This document shows, piece after piece, positions 1-12,042 of a DNA stretch of 64,000 nucleotides. Numbering within the stretch: position 1 is the stretch's first letter; every line of letters starts with the position of its first letter. The stretch spans positions 1,331,602 to 1,395,601 of the forward strand of contig JALPQD010000514.1 of NCBI GenBank assembly GCA_023101885.1, given 5' to 3'. A model generated the notes under the pieces. The model was not told where the DNA came from, made no database searches, and saw nothing but the letters and a program-made list of their open reading frames with translations. Source of the stretch: Typhlomys cinereus. Its lineage: Eukaryota; Chordata; Mammalia; Rodentia; Platacanthomyidae. The position numbers and the translations under genes are program-made.

Positions 1-210
1 GCTGTTTTTACTTGTTTGTTTATTTGTTTCTTTGTCATGTTCTAATTGCACAAAGGTCATCAATAAAAAGGAACAAGTTTGATGTATAGTTCTTTATCTA
101 GATCTGTGACGCTTTAACGAAAGTGAATGCTACGCATTCATAATTACTTGATAGTTGGATTTGTGTAATAACTGTGGAAAGAAATACAGTAAAGAATACA
201 TTTCTCAGAT
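1..210. other. Intergenic, nothing recognised
   Basis: AT-rich flank with no exon or recognised repeat. Confidence 0.5.
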
Positions 211-475
211 TGGGGATATGGCTCAGGGTTAAAGCCTTTGTCTTGCAAGCAGAAGGACCTGAGTTTGGATCCCATATAAAAATGCCAGCAAATATAGCAG
301 TGGCCTGTAATTCTAGCTCTGGAAGGCAGAGCCTAGGAAACTCTAGAGCAAAGAAATAAGGACGTAGAGCAATCCAACATGATGCCTGATATCCCCCTTT
401 CACCTGCACAGACAAACACACTCAAGTGCCCTCTTGCCTTTCACACACACATATATACACATACATACACACAAA
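211..475 (+). mobile_element. B2-superfamily tRNA-derived SINE
   Basis: The head carries the polymerase III A box (tatggctcagggttaaag) and B box (gacctgagtttggatcc). The body includes ctctggaaggcagagcctagg and the tail is CA-rich. It has the same layout as the young copy at 30704-30988 but is more diverged. Confidence 0.8.
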
Positions 476-529
476 CCCATCTGATTCTTTCTGTGAAAAA
501 TTTTTTTATTTTCCTTCATAATTACGTGT

Positions 530-1270
530 ATGAGATATCCATGATGTAGAATTGTATGTATATATTATAGGTGATGCATATCACTCTATATGTGTGAGGT
601 TTGTGCATTGTGTGAGGTATAGGTGTGTTTGTCTCATGTGTATCTGTTTATGCATTGTGAAGAGTGTGAGAGATATGTATTCTGTATATGAGATCTGTAC
701 ATGAGGTATATTTTATGATGAATATGTAGTATCTTTGTGTGCATTATAAGGTATATATGGCATATTTATATCATATGTAGGTATTGTCTATGTGTGAGAA
801 CTATGTGTGGGTTATATGCAAAGTATATGTGAGGTACAGGAATATTTATCATGCTTGGCTGGTACCTAGGTGCAAGGTGTATGTTTGAGGGAGATAGTGT
901 GTGGGAATGAATATGTGCTTGTGTAGTTTTTAAGTCTTGTAGATGATTATGTATATAAGGTGTTTGTGGTGTGTGATTATACTTTGCATATTTTATGTAT
1001 TGTGTGTGAGGTACATATAGTGTGTAGTGGTGATATGTGTATAATATATGTGGTATGTGATCAGTGTGTGAGGTGTATGGGGCATACATTTTTTGTGATA
1101 TATATCTGTGAGGAAGATCTGTTTGTATCATGTAAAGTCAGTATCTGGGTGTGAGTTGTGTGATGTATGTGAGATGACTTGTGTATGTGCTATGTGCTGT
1201 GTGCATAAGGAATGCGTGCTGCATTATGAGGTGTGTTTGTGAGGCACATCTAGGGTGTATGCCTTTCATG
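530..1270 (+). repeat. Degenerate TG-rich tandem tract
   Basis: About 740 bp of imperfect repeats built from gtgtgaggt, tatgtgt and atgaggtat, with T and G concentrated on the + strand and almost no runs of C. It is longer and more complex than a simple (GT)n. The frames within it code only low-complexity peptides and are not genes. Confidence 0.65.
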
Positions 1271-1874
1271 TCCATGTCTGTGTATCATGTGGGCAGCCAT
1301 GAAGCCATCAGTACTTCATGATGAAGTTAATTCACAAGACTTCAGCACGGTTGTCTGTGCTTATCCACCCTCTCTTCTTTGTTTTTCTCCTTTTTCCTTC
1401 TTTCTGTTCTCTTCTCTGTCTTCCTTCTCTCTCTCTCATTCCCTGTCTCTGTCTCCTTATCTGTGTTTCTCACACACATTCCTTTGTTTGGTTGATTAAA
1501 GTCCAAGTATGATACTCAATGATGGCAGCATTCCACCATTTTGAATTTATTTCCTTCTCTACTTTTTAATTAGGTGATTCTAGACAGGTCTTCAATATCA
1601 ACAGCAGGAATGTTTACATTCCAGTCAGTACATACACATGTGTATATGTCCACAAGCATATCTTAATGCTTGCTGCCAGTTATCTGTTTAGTTTTAGGCA
1701 TGATATTTCATGTTGCTATGATAAGTGTCTTACTTATTGTTAGAACAATACTATTATTCATCCAGGGCTCAGAGTTGTGAGGGATTAGAAACACTTTCAT
1801 AGTGTTTATAGTGCAGTATATAGTATGGAACTAGTAAGTACTGTAAAAAAAATTCCACATATATATAGATATTT
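1271..1874. other. Intergenic with a CT-rich tract
   Basis: A pyrimidine-rich stretch (about 1366-1475) of CTT/TCTC units. The rest is AT-rich and unique, with no exon seen. Confidence 0.5.
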
Positions 1875-2140
1875 GAGTTGGAAAGATATCTCAGGGCTTA
1901 AGACTCTGCCTCAGAAGCAGAGGGTCCTGAGTTTGGATCCTAGATCCCACAGAAAAACACCAGGAGAAATCAGAAGCAGCCTGAATTTCTAGCCCTGGGT
2001 GAAAATTGGGAAATCCCAGAATAAAGCAAAAAAAAGGTAGAAGCAATCCAGGATGATTTCAGAAGTCACCCTTGGTTCTCCGTGGGGACATACAGTGTCT
2101 TGTCTCTCTCTCTCAAATAAAATAAAGTTTTATATATATA
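1875..2140 (+). mobile_element. B2-superfamily tRNA-derived SINE
   Basis: Diverged A box (atatctcagggcttaag) and clear B box (gtcctgagtttggatcc). The body matches 30704-30988, ending in tctctctc and an AATAAA-rich tail. Confidence 0.8.
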
Positions 2141-2789
2141 TGGCTTGATTTCTAACTTGCCTATTTTTTAAGCTATGATCACAGTCTTGCTGCACTGTTC
2201 CTACCTCTAAGTTACTGAAGAATGATTTACTGCCGTTTTGAATAAACATAGCACTTTCTCAAATTGTTATCTGGTTTTCCTGTGTCTATTCAAAGGTACT
2301 TCATGTTCTCTCCAGAGAGGCTGTTATAAGCATGCTATTTTGCATTTACAAAAACCCTTGGGATTTTGTTCAGGATGAAAGGAAGGTCCTTTCTGTTGTT
2401 ATTGCCATTTAGTATTTCATGTCTGTTTTGTTTCTGGCTTAGGTGACAAAGATTATTTCTTTTCAGTGCCTTTAGCATGTGGTGTGGAACCTAGCTCCCA
2501 AAGTAATATTAAAACTATTTTATGGTGTAAGTTCTTTTGAAATACTTAGATTTAATGAAGCATATCTGTAGACTATAGAGTTATTACTGCTCTAAATAAG
2601 AAGCCCTTCTAGCAAGCTATTCAAATAAGATTTACACATCTGCCATAAATATGTTAGTCAGGGAGTTAGGAACTGTGTTGTCTGGATGCTTATTAAAAGA
2701 ACAGAAAATGTTTCTAAATATGCTCAGGTCTTTGCCCATCATAAGTTACAGTAAGACTATTGGGCCAAAAACAATGTTCTTTTAATATT
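2141..2789. other. Intergenic, nothing recognised
   Basis: AT-rich unique sequence; no exon, RNA gene or recognised repeat. Confidence 0.45.
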
Positions 2790-3011
2790 ACCAAACATAC
2801 ATTTTTTATTATTTATTCAATTGTGCATGGATGCATGTGTGTATGTATGTGTGTGTATGTGTGTGTGTGTGTATGTGTGTGTGTATGTGTGTGTGTAGAT
2901 TCACAGGCTCCGCCCTACGTGGGGTCTAGGATCCGAACTCAGGACCTTCCGCCTGCAAGGCAGATGCTTAACACCTGAGCCACCTCTCTAGCCCCACCAA
3001 ACATACATTTT
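2790..3011 (-). mobile_element. Young SINE (B2 superfamily) with perfect target duplication
   Basis: The minus-strand head ends at 2995 (gccacctctctagcccc as read on +), with the B box rccggatcc/gaactcag complement at about 2930-2945. The SINE tail is the (TG)n run 2828-2897. A perfect 16-bp duplication, accaaacatacatttt, flanks it at 2790-2805 and 2996-3011. The body is shorter than the full copy at 30704-30988, so the element is internally shortened. Confidence 0.88.
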
Positions 3012-3507
3012 AATTGAATATAGTAATGAAAGTTTTGAGTGTTCTTTGCTGTTTTACTTGAGATAGAGTATAAATGTAAGGACCTCTTTTTTTTTTTTCA
3101 TTCCAAAACTCATTGAAATGTACTCTCTAAAACAAGAGAAAGAAAAAAATAAGAACATACAGTAACTGAGTTACTTGTTTTTGACTTCTCTTCCTGTAAC
3201 CAGGACATTAGAGCTCAGCAGGACCTTAAGCAAACATGAAATTTTATTGTAATTTCTTCACTTAATGACAAGGAACAGTACGGCAAGAAGCACAGGCTAA
3301 TCTTGTTCAACTCTAGAACTTGCTCTTAAGTCTTCTGAACTGTGGTATAAATACTTGCATCACAAAAAACATTTAAAAGATATAAAAGTATTGCCATGGA
3401 AGCTGCCTATGTTGTTTGGGGATGAAGCCATGTCACTTCTGGGTTCTTGATGCCTGGAGTGCTCTTCAACTGGAAACACTTTTCAACATGTAAAAAAATT
3501 CAGAAAA
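3012..3507. other. Intergenic, nothing recognised
   Basis: Unique AT-rich DNA; no open frame or repeat I can name. Confidence 0.45.
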
Positions 3508-3736
3508 GGTGTAGAGTCATCTGACTCAGTGGCTGAAACTTTAACCTCAAAAGCGAGAGGACCTGAGTTCAGTTCCCAGATCCCACATTGAAACACTGAA
3601 TGGAAATAATAGCAGTCTGGCAGGTGGAGCCTGGGAAACCCCAGAGCAAAACAATAAAGAGGTGGATTAATTCAGGATGATTTTTTAAAGTCACCCTTGG
3701 GCCTCCACAGGCCCTTATAAACAGTACCCTTTTCTA

Positions 3737-3780
<44 letters not shown>

Positions 3781-3788
3781 AAATAAAA
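3508..3788 (+). mobile_element. B2-superfamily SINE with (CA)n tail
   Basis: Diverged head (gactcagtggctgaaact) and B box (gacctgagttcagttcc). The body shares gtggagcctgggaaacc with its relatives. A (CA)n microsatellite lies at about 3740-3779, followed by aaataaaaag. Confidence 0.78.
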
Positions 3789-4045
3789 AGTCAGGGCAGA
3801 AAAGAGTGAGAACATAAGAGAAGCAGTTCAGTACATTTGTTTCCAATAACGGTACCTAAAAGCATTTAAAATCTGCCCTAGGTTTACCCTTCAAATTGCT
3901 CATGTTAATACAATCTGGGGTTTCAATGTCAGAAAATATTTGATTGAACTAAAATGTTGAAACAGAATTCTCAATGTATCTAGTGCTACTTCTCTCAATT
4001 CAATTAACGAACATATCAGATTACCAAACACTGCTTAATAGATAC

Positions 4046-4375
4046 ATGATGTAGTTTGTGTGAGAACTGTCTCCCCCAAGCTCATGTATTCGATTACTTG
4101 GTCTCCAGCTTTGTGGCTCTGTTGACATGGCTAGGGAACCTGTGGGAGGTAGAATCTTGCTGACAATAGTAGTATGTCCCTGGAGTCGGGTGTTCAGTTT
4201 TCACAGCCTAGCGCCACTTCACGTTCTCTGCCTCTGCCTCCTGGGTGTGACTTTTCAGTGACTGCTCTGGCTTCCCTGGCTTCCCTGTGCTGCTATGTAT
4301 TTCCCCGCCATGATGGACTCTATCCTTCTGGGTCTCTAAAGCAAAATAAATCCAAGTTTGCTTGGATCCAAATAT
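4046..4375 (+). mobile_element. URR1-like hAT non-autonomous DNA transposon
   Basis: It follows the rodent URR1 layout: gaactgtctcccccaagctcatg, then cttggtctccagc, then gcctctgcctcctg, then the closing ccatgatggactctatcc and aaataaatcc. It has the same orientation as 11640-12042. Confidence 0.65.
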
Positions 4376-4749
4376 TTTATCTTAGCAACTGTAGAGTAAG
4401 TGGAAAAATAACACTTTCATGAAAATTACAGCAAAATATCTTGTCAGAATTATGCTCTGAAATGTGAGTGGTAACACTAAATTAGCTTTTTGATTTAGTT
4501 AAATGATCAGTAAGTCACTTATGTTAAATATAAACACGGGCCAAATAAACAAAGACAATATTCTTGGGGCAAATTTTTACCCTGGAATCTGGAATTAGTT
4601 TTATACTCAAATTGACCAGAGATGAGAAAATCTTGCTTCTCAGGTCCCACCTGGTAAAAATAAAGGCTAGGAAGCAAATTGGACCAATGATTTCAGGCTA
4701 GAAGTTCTAAGAACTAAACAAGACAGTCATATCAGCAATCACAACATTT

Positions 4750-5215
4750 TTTAAAATTTATTTAATATTCTTTGAAACTGCATACACAGATAGAATGAAT
4801 TTATGTGTCTTTGCTTTGCTTACCTACTCCCATCCCCTTATCGCCTACTCCTCTCCTCTCAAATTTTTTCATTCTAGTAATTTCCTTAGCACTCCACTTC
4901 TCCCTTCATATGTGGCCCATTGGGCCCATCCATGTTGCCTATACTGGCAAGTTTCCAGGTGCATGCTGTGGTCTCAATAGCTTACCAGAAGGCAAACCAA
5001 TGAGCGGAGAACCTCCCCCTCTCCTGTGTTGCACCATCCCCCAAATACTGTCTCTGGGTGGTTCTGTGTCTACTGAGGTCTTCATTAATCTATAGTGAAA
5101 TGTCAATGGGCCAGCTATTATGTAGGTCTAGAGGAGGTACAGATTGCTGTGTAAACTTCTGAATCTCAACATTTAATTGACCATGCTTGACCAGTGGCTT
5201 TCGTAGGCCAAAGTT
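4750..5215 (-). mobile_element. L1 3' end fragment
   Basis: The minus strand runs into an A-rich end at about 4750. It has the same order of pieces as the L1 3' ends at 20890 and 24545 (purine-rich block, then the region containing the complement of atgtcagtgggccagctattatgcaggtc). It holds no coding capacity. Confidence 0.6.
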
Positions 5216-5904
5216 TCAAACTTCTCTACTCCCCCCTAAAAAAAATAAAACAAGTTCAGTTCAAAAGGCTTAAAAGTCGTGAACAGCAATGACCCTGGTA
5301 TCAAATTGTCTTACTTTCATGTTCAGTTGCTATCATAAACACTTGATCTAAATAATTTAGGATACAAAGATTTCATTGGCTTATACTTTAAAGTCTATAA
5401 GTGGTGTGTCATTTCCTTTTCCATCATTTAATTTTCGTGGTTAAAAAAAGTCCAAATAGAACTTATCATCCTTTAGGAAACAATTTGACAATTGTCAAAT
5501 GATCTCTTCTGGCTTCATCATAATGAAAAGAGAGAGCTTAACTACTCATACCTATCCACCATAGGCTGTATCTTCCATTGTTTTTTAGTTTCTTACATTT
5601 TCATGACTATTAACTTAACTTTTATTCCTTTAAAAATATTTTTACAGTCAGGAAGTCATGATTAAACCATACACTATTCAATGTCAGTGGGAAAATCAGT
5701 AGTAGCATTATTATGCACGTTTGCTATTTACTGTATATGTATGTAGTACTTAAAATTTCTACAATGTTTTAGGTTGTCATTTCTTAGAAGGTCTCAACTA
5801 TCTAGAAAATTGTCAGTCATTAGTACATTAGTACACTAGAGTAAGCATTACTTTGGTAAACTTTGCTGGGCATTACTAAAATCCTTTTTTGGGAGGGAAA
5901 CATT
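5216..5904. other. Intergenic, nothing recognised
   Basis: AT-rich unique sequence without exon or named repeat. Confidence 0.4.
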
Positions 5905-6020
5905 CCTTCCTTTTTTCCTTTCTTCCTTTCCTCCCTCTTTTTTCCTTCTTTCTTTCTTCCTCCTATTTCTCTTCCTTTCTCTCTTTCACTTTCTCCTTCC
6001 CCACCTTCTCTTTTTTATTA
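5905..6020 (+). repeat. Polypyrimidine tract
   Basis: About 115 bp of nearly pure C/T in CCTT and TTCC units. Confidence 0.8.
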
Positions 6021-6034
6021 CATTACTTGCAGTC

Positions 6035-6310
6035 CATTACAACAGGAGAGTGATGCCAGGATCAGGAGCTGGCCACATCACATGCACAGCAAGGGCAGAG
6101 ATGCCAGGACCTATGCTGCTTTCTAGTTTTCTAGTTCTCTCCATCATCTCCAACTGACCAGGGAATGGTCCCACCCATTATGGGCTTGGTCTTTCCACAC
6201 CAATCATTGCAGAGAATATCATCTAAAATCTTTCCCGAATAATTCTTCATAAGTGTGCAAAGACTCAACTCTGAACTGTCAAGTTGACAGCTGAAATTGT
6301 CCTACTGTGT
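6035..6310 (-). mobile_element. Solo MaLR LTR fragment
   Basis: It shares with the LTRs at 49020 and 50552 the blocks gtcccacccattatgggctt and gaactgtcaagttgacagc, in the same order. The inner part is diverged. Confidence 0.65.
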
Positions 6311-6911
6311 TCTGCCCTAATAGGACTATTAATCCAAGTGACTATTTTGAACAAACTTAAGAGTATTCATTTACATAAACTTCAGGCCAGAATTACAAGG
6401 CTCAATTTAGTGAGAAAATGAAAGGAATTACTTCTGAATTGGCTAATAACTTGGGGATTTCCAGAGTTGTTAATGTGTTTTCTTTTTCAATGCTTAAGGT
6501 AATATTTTCCCCACTGAGCTACAACAGGATTATTAAGATATATGTTTATCTTTATAGTTTTCTACTATTAGTTATTAGTTATTTTGACAGAACACTGTAC
6601 CTGACCAATAATAAAGCATTATCTTTTAAGATACTTCATTAGATAATAAACAGAAAAATGCTTGTGAATATTCAATAACATTAAAGCAGATTTTTTTCCT
6701 GGTTTATAGGAGTAATAATTTCATCTGAACTATTCAGATTTGAAAGTAAGGTTTCAATTATAAAGAGAGTGTGTTAGAAAGCACTTAGGCATTCATTCAG
6801 ATGAACCAAGTAATATTACTATCAGGCTGACCTTGAAACTGTAAAATGTTTAAGATAATTTAAGAAAAGAAAAAAACATCCTGAACAAGGGCACTTATGA
6901 AATTCATAGAG
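6311..6911. other. Intergenic, nothing recognised
   Basis: AT-rich unique DNA. Confidence 0.4.
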
Positions 6912-7235
6912 AGGGCTGGGGAGATGGCTCAGCACTTATAATGCTTGCCATGGCAAGAGCCAAACGTCATATTCCAAATTCTTACATGAAACGGTCGAGG
7001 TGGACATAGTGGCACAAGTGTAATTCCGGTCCCAGGAAATGAAACCTAGGAATCCTCAGAACAAGCTGGCTAGTCAAACTGTCTGCAATAGTGCACTCTA
7101 GGTTTAATTAAAGACCCAACCTCAAAATAGTAGAATGAAAGCGTGATGAGGATGACTCCTGATCTCACCCTTACTTCTCTACAAGCGAATGCATTCATAC
7201 GTATATGCATCTACGCATGCGTGCTCACCCAATAC
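6912..7235 (+). mobile_element. B4-type composite SINE
   Basis: tRNA-like head gggctggggagatggctcag followed by a B1-like half (aggtggacatagtggcac, then aatcctcagaacaagctgg) and an ATGC-rich tail. Confidence 0.7.
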
Positions 7236-7442
7236 ATATATGTCCACTCTTCTATTTCCATTCAACATTATGTTTTGAGCCAAAAAAAAACTCAGCATAC
7301 AAAAGGAAGATGTAACTCTTTTGGCTAATGATTTGATCTTAATTGAAGAAAAGTTTAAACCATTCATGCATGAAAAAGCTAACAGAACTAAAGTTGCAGT
7401 CTATAAGATCTACCTAAAAAATTCATACATTTTATATTTCTG

Positions 7443-7533
7443 CCTGACATTTTTATATGGGACCTAGGATCTGAACTCAGGACCTTTCACTTGTGAGGCA
7501 GAGTCTTAACCCCTGAGTCATCTCTCCAGCCCT
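7443..7533 (-). mobile_element. B2-superfamily SINE, 5' part
   Basis: The complement of the tRNA head is clear: ctgagtcatctctccagccc at the end and gatctgaactcaggacctt as the B box. Confidence 0.78.
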
Positions 7534-9256
7534 AAAATGACATCTAAAAACTCCACTTAAATAGTATCAAAAGAATAAATTAAATCACAGACATGTAAAA
7601 CTTGAACAATGAAAATTATAAGCCATTACTGAAAGAAATTAATTAAGACTTACATAAGTTGGAAGACATATAGGCCATATTGACCATAACATTCAGGGTT
7701 TGGAGCACTTCATGGCATCATGTCATAAATATTTCCTAAATCCATAGATAGATTAATTATGTCTTCTAGCAAAATATCAGGCTTTTTGGAGATAGAGATA
7801 AGTTGATCCAAAAGTTAACATAGAATTAAGTAAGCATACAGGAACAGGGAACAGAAATAACAACCATATCAAAGTCTTGAAAAATAAGAATGACTGCAAA
7901 GGAATTGCAATTCTCCCTTTCAAAACAGGGTTTCTGTTTAGAGTATTGACACTATTTTAAAACTACATAAATGTCATGGTCATGTAAGACTCTGAACACC
8001 TTAAATGCTATTGAATTGTACAATATAAAATGGTTCCTACTATGGAAATGTAAATAAAGTATCAAATGATGCTATGCGAACAAATAATCAATTTATCTGT
8101 GAATCAAAAATTTAAAGACATGCTCATAGATGTCACTAAATAATGAAGGATTTGCAGGAAAAGCATCCCCCCATCTGTAGTCTTAGAGATTAAGCAATTG
8201 CTATGGGTTGATTTCTGAATCCTATGATAAACACAAAATCTTTGGGGGTGGAAGAGCAGACTCCTATGCTAACAGTCCTGGAATGGCAGCCTCAGAAAGG
8301 TAGCGCATAACAGGAAAGTGAAGAACGCTCCTCTGCAAGTTTTTGTGGCATTTCACTGTGAATCTGCTTGCCAGCACAGGCAGTGGGAACCATTCCAGTT
8401 AGGCCTGACTAAGAAATCTCAGCAAATGCTAGGAACACATCTGTAATGAGATTGGGGTGGAGGGAAGTGAATGAAAAACACTAGTTCTTTTCATTGTGTC
8501 TCCTGGCGATCATTCCATGCATGATAAAATTGAGACTAATGTTCTGCTTAATTTTACAATGATTTCAATGGTGATTCACAACTTGAGCAAGGTGTGTCTT
8601 CTCTAATTTTCAGTGGTCTCCACTGTTAAGACAGCAGTAGCTATTCCAAAGGCCAGAGAAGGACAGCAGGACACGCTTTATGCAAAGCAGTTTATGTCAT
8701 ACAGAGTAAACAATTAAACCAACAGGAGTCCTGTGATTCGAAGGTGAATGCCCTGCTCCCTCTATCCATCTCAGTAAGGTTTCTGTTTTAATTTTTTTAG
8801 CATTTTATTGTGAATTTTGTCTTTTGAGGATTGAGGGAGATATGAGGAAGACTCACTTTCAATATGAAGGTCTAAGGAAGAGTACTATAGGTCTGGAAAC
8901 TGAACATAACACTCTTTCTGCACTTGAAGGGGTGAGTCACAGCCCAAGTCAGATTTCACAGAAAGCTTTGTGGAGATGGAGATTTTCACAATGATCATCT
9001 CCAAATAACTACATTTCCCTCACTGTTTCTCATGGACATAATGTTCTAATTATTTAACACTAAGAAGGCACAGGACTGACATTGGTGACATTGGGAATTC
9101 TAAGTTCTGTACTTTGAGTGTGCTGTCTCATTGGTCTCTTTTCCTTGTGTAATGAAAGAATAATTTAGTCATCGCCTTCCAGCAGTGTGAGAATGGGAAC
9201 TTCACACTCTTCAGAAACTAGGGTTTAGAAAATGACTAAAGGCATGTCATGATGAG
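7534..9256. other. Intergenic, no gene seen
   Basis: About 1.7 kb of AT-rich DNA. No exon, tRNA or recognisable young repeat; 8190-8450 could be an old repeat that I cannot name. Confidence 0.4.
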
Positions 9257-9440
9257 GGTTGGGGAGATGGTTTCTCAGGTAAGAGGGCACAGAGACCTGA
9301 GTTTACATTCCAACAGTACCAAGCAGAAAAATAAAAATAAAAAAAAGCCAGGCATGGCCCTGTGCTATGGACATAGCATCAGCCAGCACCACACATATCT
9401 CAGAGGACACTTTGCCTAAGGGCTTCTGTCAGGTCAGCAG
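9257..9440 (+). mobile_element. tRNA-headed SINE (B4-type, diverged)
   Basis: Head gggttggggagatggtttctcag and B box gagacctgagtttacattcc, then an A-rich linker and gccaggcatggccctgtgc, which resembles the B1 half. Confidence 0.6.
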
Positions 9441-9562
9441 GGAGAGGAATGAGGGGAGAGGCGACTCTGACCTTATGTGGGCAGCATGTGGAGGTCCATA
9501 AATAAAAAGAAATTGGCACTATGGAGAGACTTAAGAAAGAGGAGTGTATTTAGAGTTGAGAA

Positions 9563-10007
9563 TGTGGTTGCCGCGACCAGAGTCGCGGCCTCGAGACCAG
9601 GGCTTCCCAGGACCGGGTGGAGAATAGAACACACGCGGCTCCCTCTCGTCCAAGTGAATCCTGAACCCGTTTATTGAAACTTTCATGACAACTTTTATAC
9701 AGAAAATTTTGGGGTAAAGAATGTTGCACCTATAACAGACATATAATTTTTTAGTCAGCAAAAATCACCTTCAGGGTGGACATTTTTTCAAGAACCTAAC
9801 CCATTGCTTCAGGGCAAAGGCACTTAACAGAAACATTCTCTCAGTATTTCCAAACTTATCTAATCTATAATGCTTCACCGGATAGCTATGGGGCTGAGCC
9901 CACATTTTAACAGAGACTGCTTTCTTTTAAAATACAGAGGCAGAATGTTCGCCTTTTGATTTTTAGCAAGAAACATATTTTACAATTAACTATAGGAGTC
10001 CCCAACA
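9563..10007 (-). mobile_element. Retroviral LTR (ERV class II-like)
   Basis: On the minus strand the LTR runs from TGTTGGGGACTCC (ends at 10007) to GGCAACCACA (9563), 445 bp with TG...CA ends. A TATA box (TATAAAA, 9693-9699) is followed within 20 bp by the poly(A) signal AATAAA (9670-9675). The remaining U5-like part is GC-rich with several CpG, unlike its surroundings. No second copy is present in the window and no 6-bp target duplication is visible, so this is one end of a damaged provirus. The class II assignment is inference. Confidence 0.7.
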
Positions 10008-11630
10008 CCCCATAAGTCCCAGCGTGAGCTTTTGCTGTTGTCCTCTCCAGGTTGATACTCTTAGTCAGGCAGGTTGACATAGGCACCAGGCATGGCAGCA
10101 GGTTCTAACTTGGGAAGATGCACGCGGCTCATGTAGTTTCTACTATCCAAGCTTAAACTACATCTCTAAGGAGGCCTTGACTTGGATACTCAAGGCCCAT
10201 AAGCTATAGCTGGTTCTGTCGATGGAGCACTGAGGTATGCACTGAAGAAAAACACTTAAGCAATATAATTATTAAAAGAATAACTTCTATAATAGCATCC
10301 TTCTATTCCTTTAATAGTAAGGTTGCTTATGTCTTCCTTTGAGGAATTCCAGAAGTGTATTGCCATCAGTTAGATGACCCATCTGTGAACCATGCATACT
10401 CCAAACCTGGGGTCCAGTCAGGCCCCATATGCCGAGGGTGTCTCTTTCGGGGCAGAGGCGATCATTGGTGGGACTGCACTCGAATGGTCCATCTCTGTGA
10501 TTTCTCATAAGAGTGCTGTTTGGAGTAGGAAAGACACGGCCCCCTTTGCTTCTGACATGGATTCTCCCAGTTTGGATTGCAAATACCATCTCCTGGAGCA
10601 GTCTTGGCATCTAGACTTTCTGGCATGATGGTCTCTTCCTTGGCCTTCAGCCAGGGTAAGAGGGTATCACAGTTTCTTTTAAGGTTCTGGTGGACTGAGA
10701 GCATAGTCTTGTACTTCTGGAATTTCTGAGTTAGTACGCAGGTGGGAATTTTACCCACCTATGTTCTAAGACTCTAGAAGTTATTCTCTAATTTCCTTAA
10801 AATCAGTGCACACATTCTGGCTAACAAGTCTACTTATTGTAAATGACTAGACATGAAATTTCTATTTAGTATTTGACTGAAACTTAAAAAGCAGGCTTCT
10901 TCTCTAGAACAGAGAGCAGGAAGCTAGTTCCAAAAAATCCTAAGAAAGGGGACTCCTAAATCCCAGAAGAATTCTTCCTGCCAGAGGCAAAACTTGAATT
11001 ATCCCAAACAAAACCTAGGTAAAAATGCTTAGCACCTGTCCATGGGCTTTATTGTGACATACCGAGAAATTCCTAGCACTTGCCCATGGGGTTACTGTGA
11101 CCTTCCCAGGGAACAGGCTTTAGGCCTGAACTGGGAAGAAACACCAAGACCTGACAATTCCCATATTTTTCCTTATTTCTCTAAAATAAAGCCATGTCCT
11201 TATCCCAAAACAGGTTACTTTGAATCCACCTTTTCCAAACTGAGACATATTCTACCAGATTGGTTGGATAGGAGCATGGCACGTGGTGGCAAAGGAAGCC
11301 ATAGTTTAGCATTAAGGTGAAAAAGTATTAAGATAAAAGAGATAGTTTAAGGTCAAAGAAGGCCATGAGGGCCTTGTAGGAGGAAGGACCAGAGATCCTG
11401 GAGAGTAGAAGAGGAGAACAAGAGAAGAAAAAGACCTTGGGTATGGCCATAACCTTTTAGAGCCTCAGTTATTGCTGAAGAGTTGCCCAAGAGTTACTAG
11501 GAAGTGGGGCAGTAAAGACTGGAGGTATGATCTCTACAAAATGACCACTGGCTAAGGTGGAGACTTTACAAAATGGCAGCTGTGGCTAACAGCTTCTGTA
11601 TTCATCCTAGCATAGAACAGTCTGGAACAT
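10008..11630 (-). mobile_element. Probable internal remnant of the same endogenous retrovirus
   Basis: The 1.6 kb lies on the internal side if 9563-10007 is the 3' LTR. It has scattered open frames of up to about 99 codons on the minus strand (10311-10610, 10462-10758) with no recognised gag, pol or env motif. A 46-bp imperfect duplication (agcacctgtccatgggc / agcacttgcccatgggg) lies at 11030-11120, as often seen in LTR DNA. It encodes nothing intact, and its extent is uncertain. Confidence 0.35.
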
Positions 11631-11639
11631 GTACTTTCA

Positions 11640-12042
11640 GTACTGTGACACCATTCCCAGCTTTCATGCTTTGAAATGTGAGTTGTCTCCCATAGGTCAT
11701 GTACATGGATCATTAGTTGTTTGGGAAGGTCATGGCACCTTTAAGAGGTGGAGCCTTGCTGTAGAAAGGCAGTCACAGGGGTGGGCCTTGAGGTTGATTA
11801 GCCCCACCCTTTCTGGGAGGAGTCTTCTCTGACAGTTTTCATTTGGCAGTTTTGTACATCTCAGCCTCCTTGATGGACATGACTTAAGCCGCCTCCAGCT
11901 TCTGCTAGCCAGCCATTCCTTTCCAGCCATAACAGACTGTATTTCCTCCCTGGATCCGTGAACTGAATAAATCTCCCATTTTCAAGTTGCTTGGCTTTGA
12001 GTGGTGTCTCACAGCAACAGAGAAGAGTAATCGGTACCAGTT
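11640..12042 (+). mobile_element. URR1-like hAT non-autonomous DNA transposon
   Basis: Contains tttgggaaggtcatggcacc and aagaggtggagccttgctg, which are the reverse complement of 36300-36350. It ends with a stretch complementary to the start of the 36055 copy. The two copies lie in opposite orientations. Confidence 0.72.

Noticed and set aside
766..1131. 121-codon His/Tyr-rich frame on the minus strand
   Set aside because: It is translation of the TG-rich degenerate tract.
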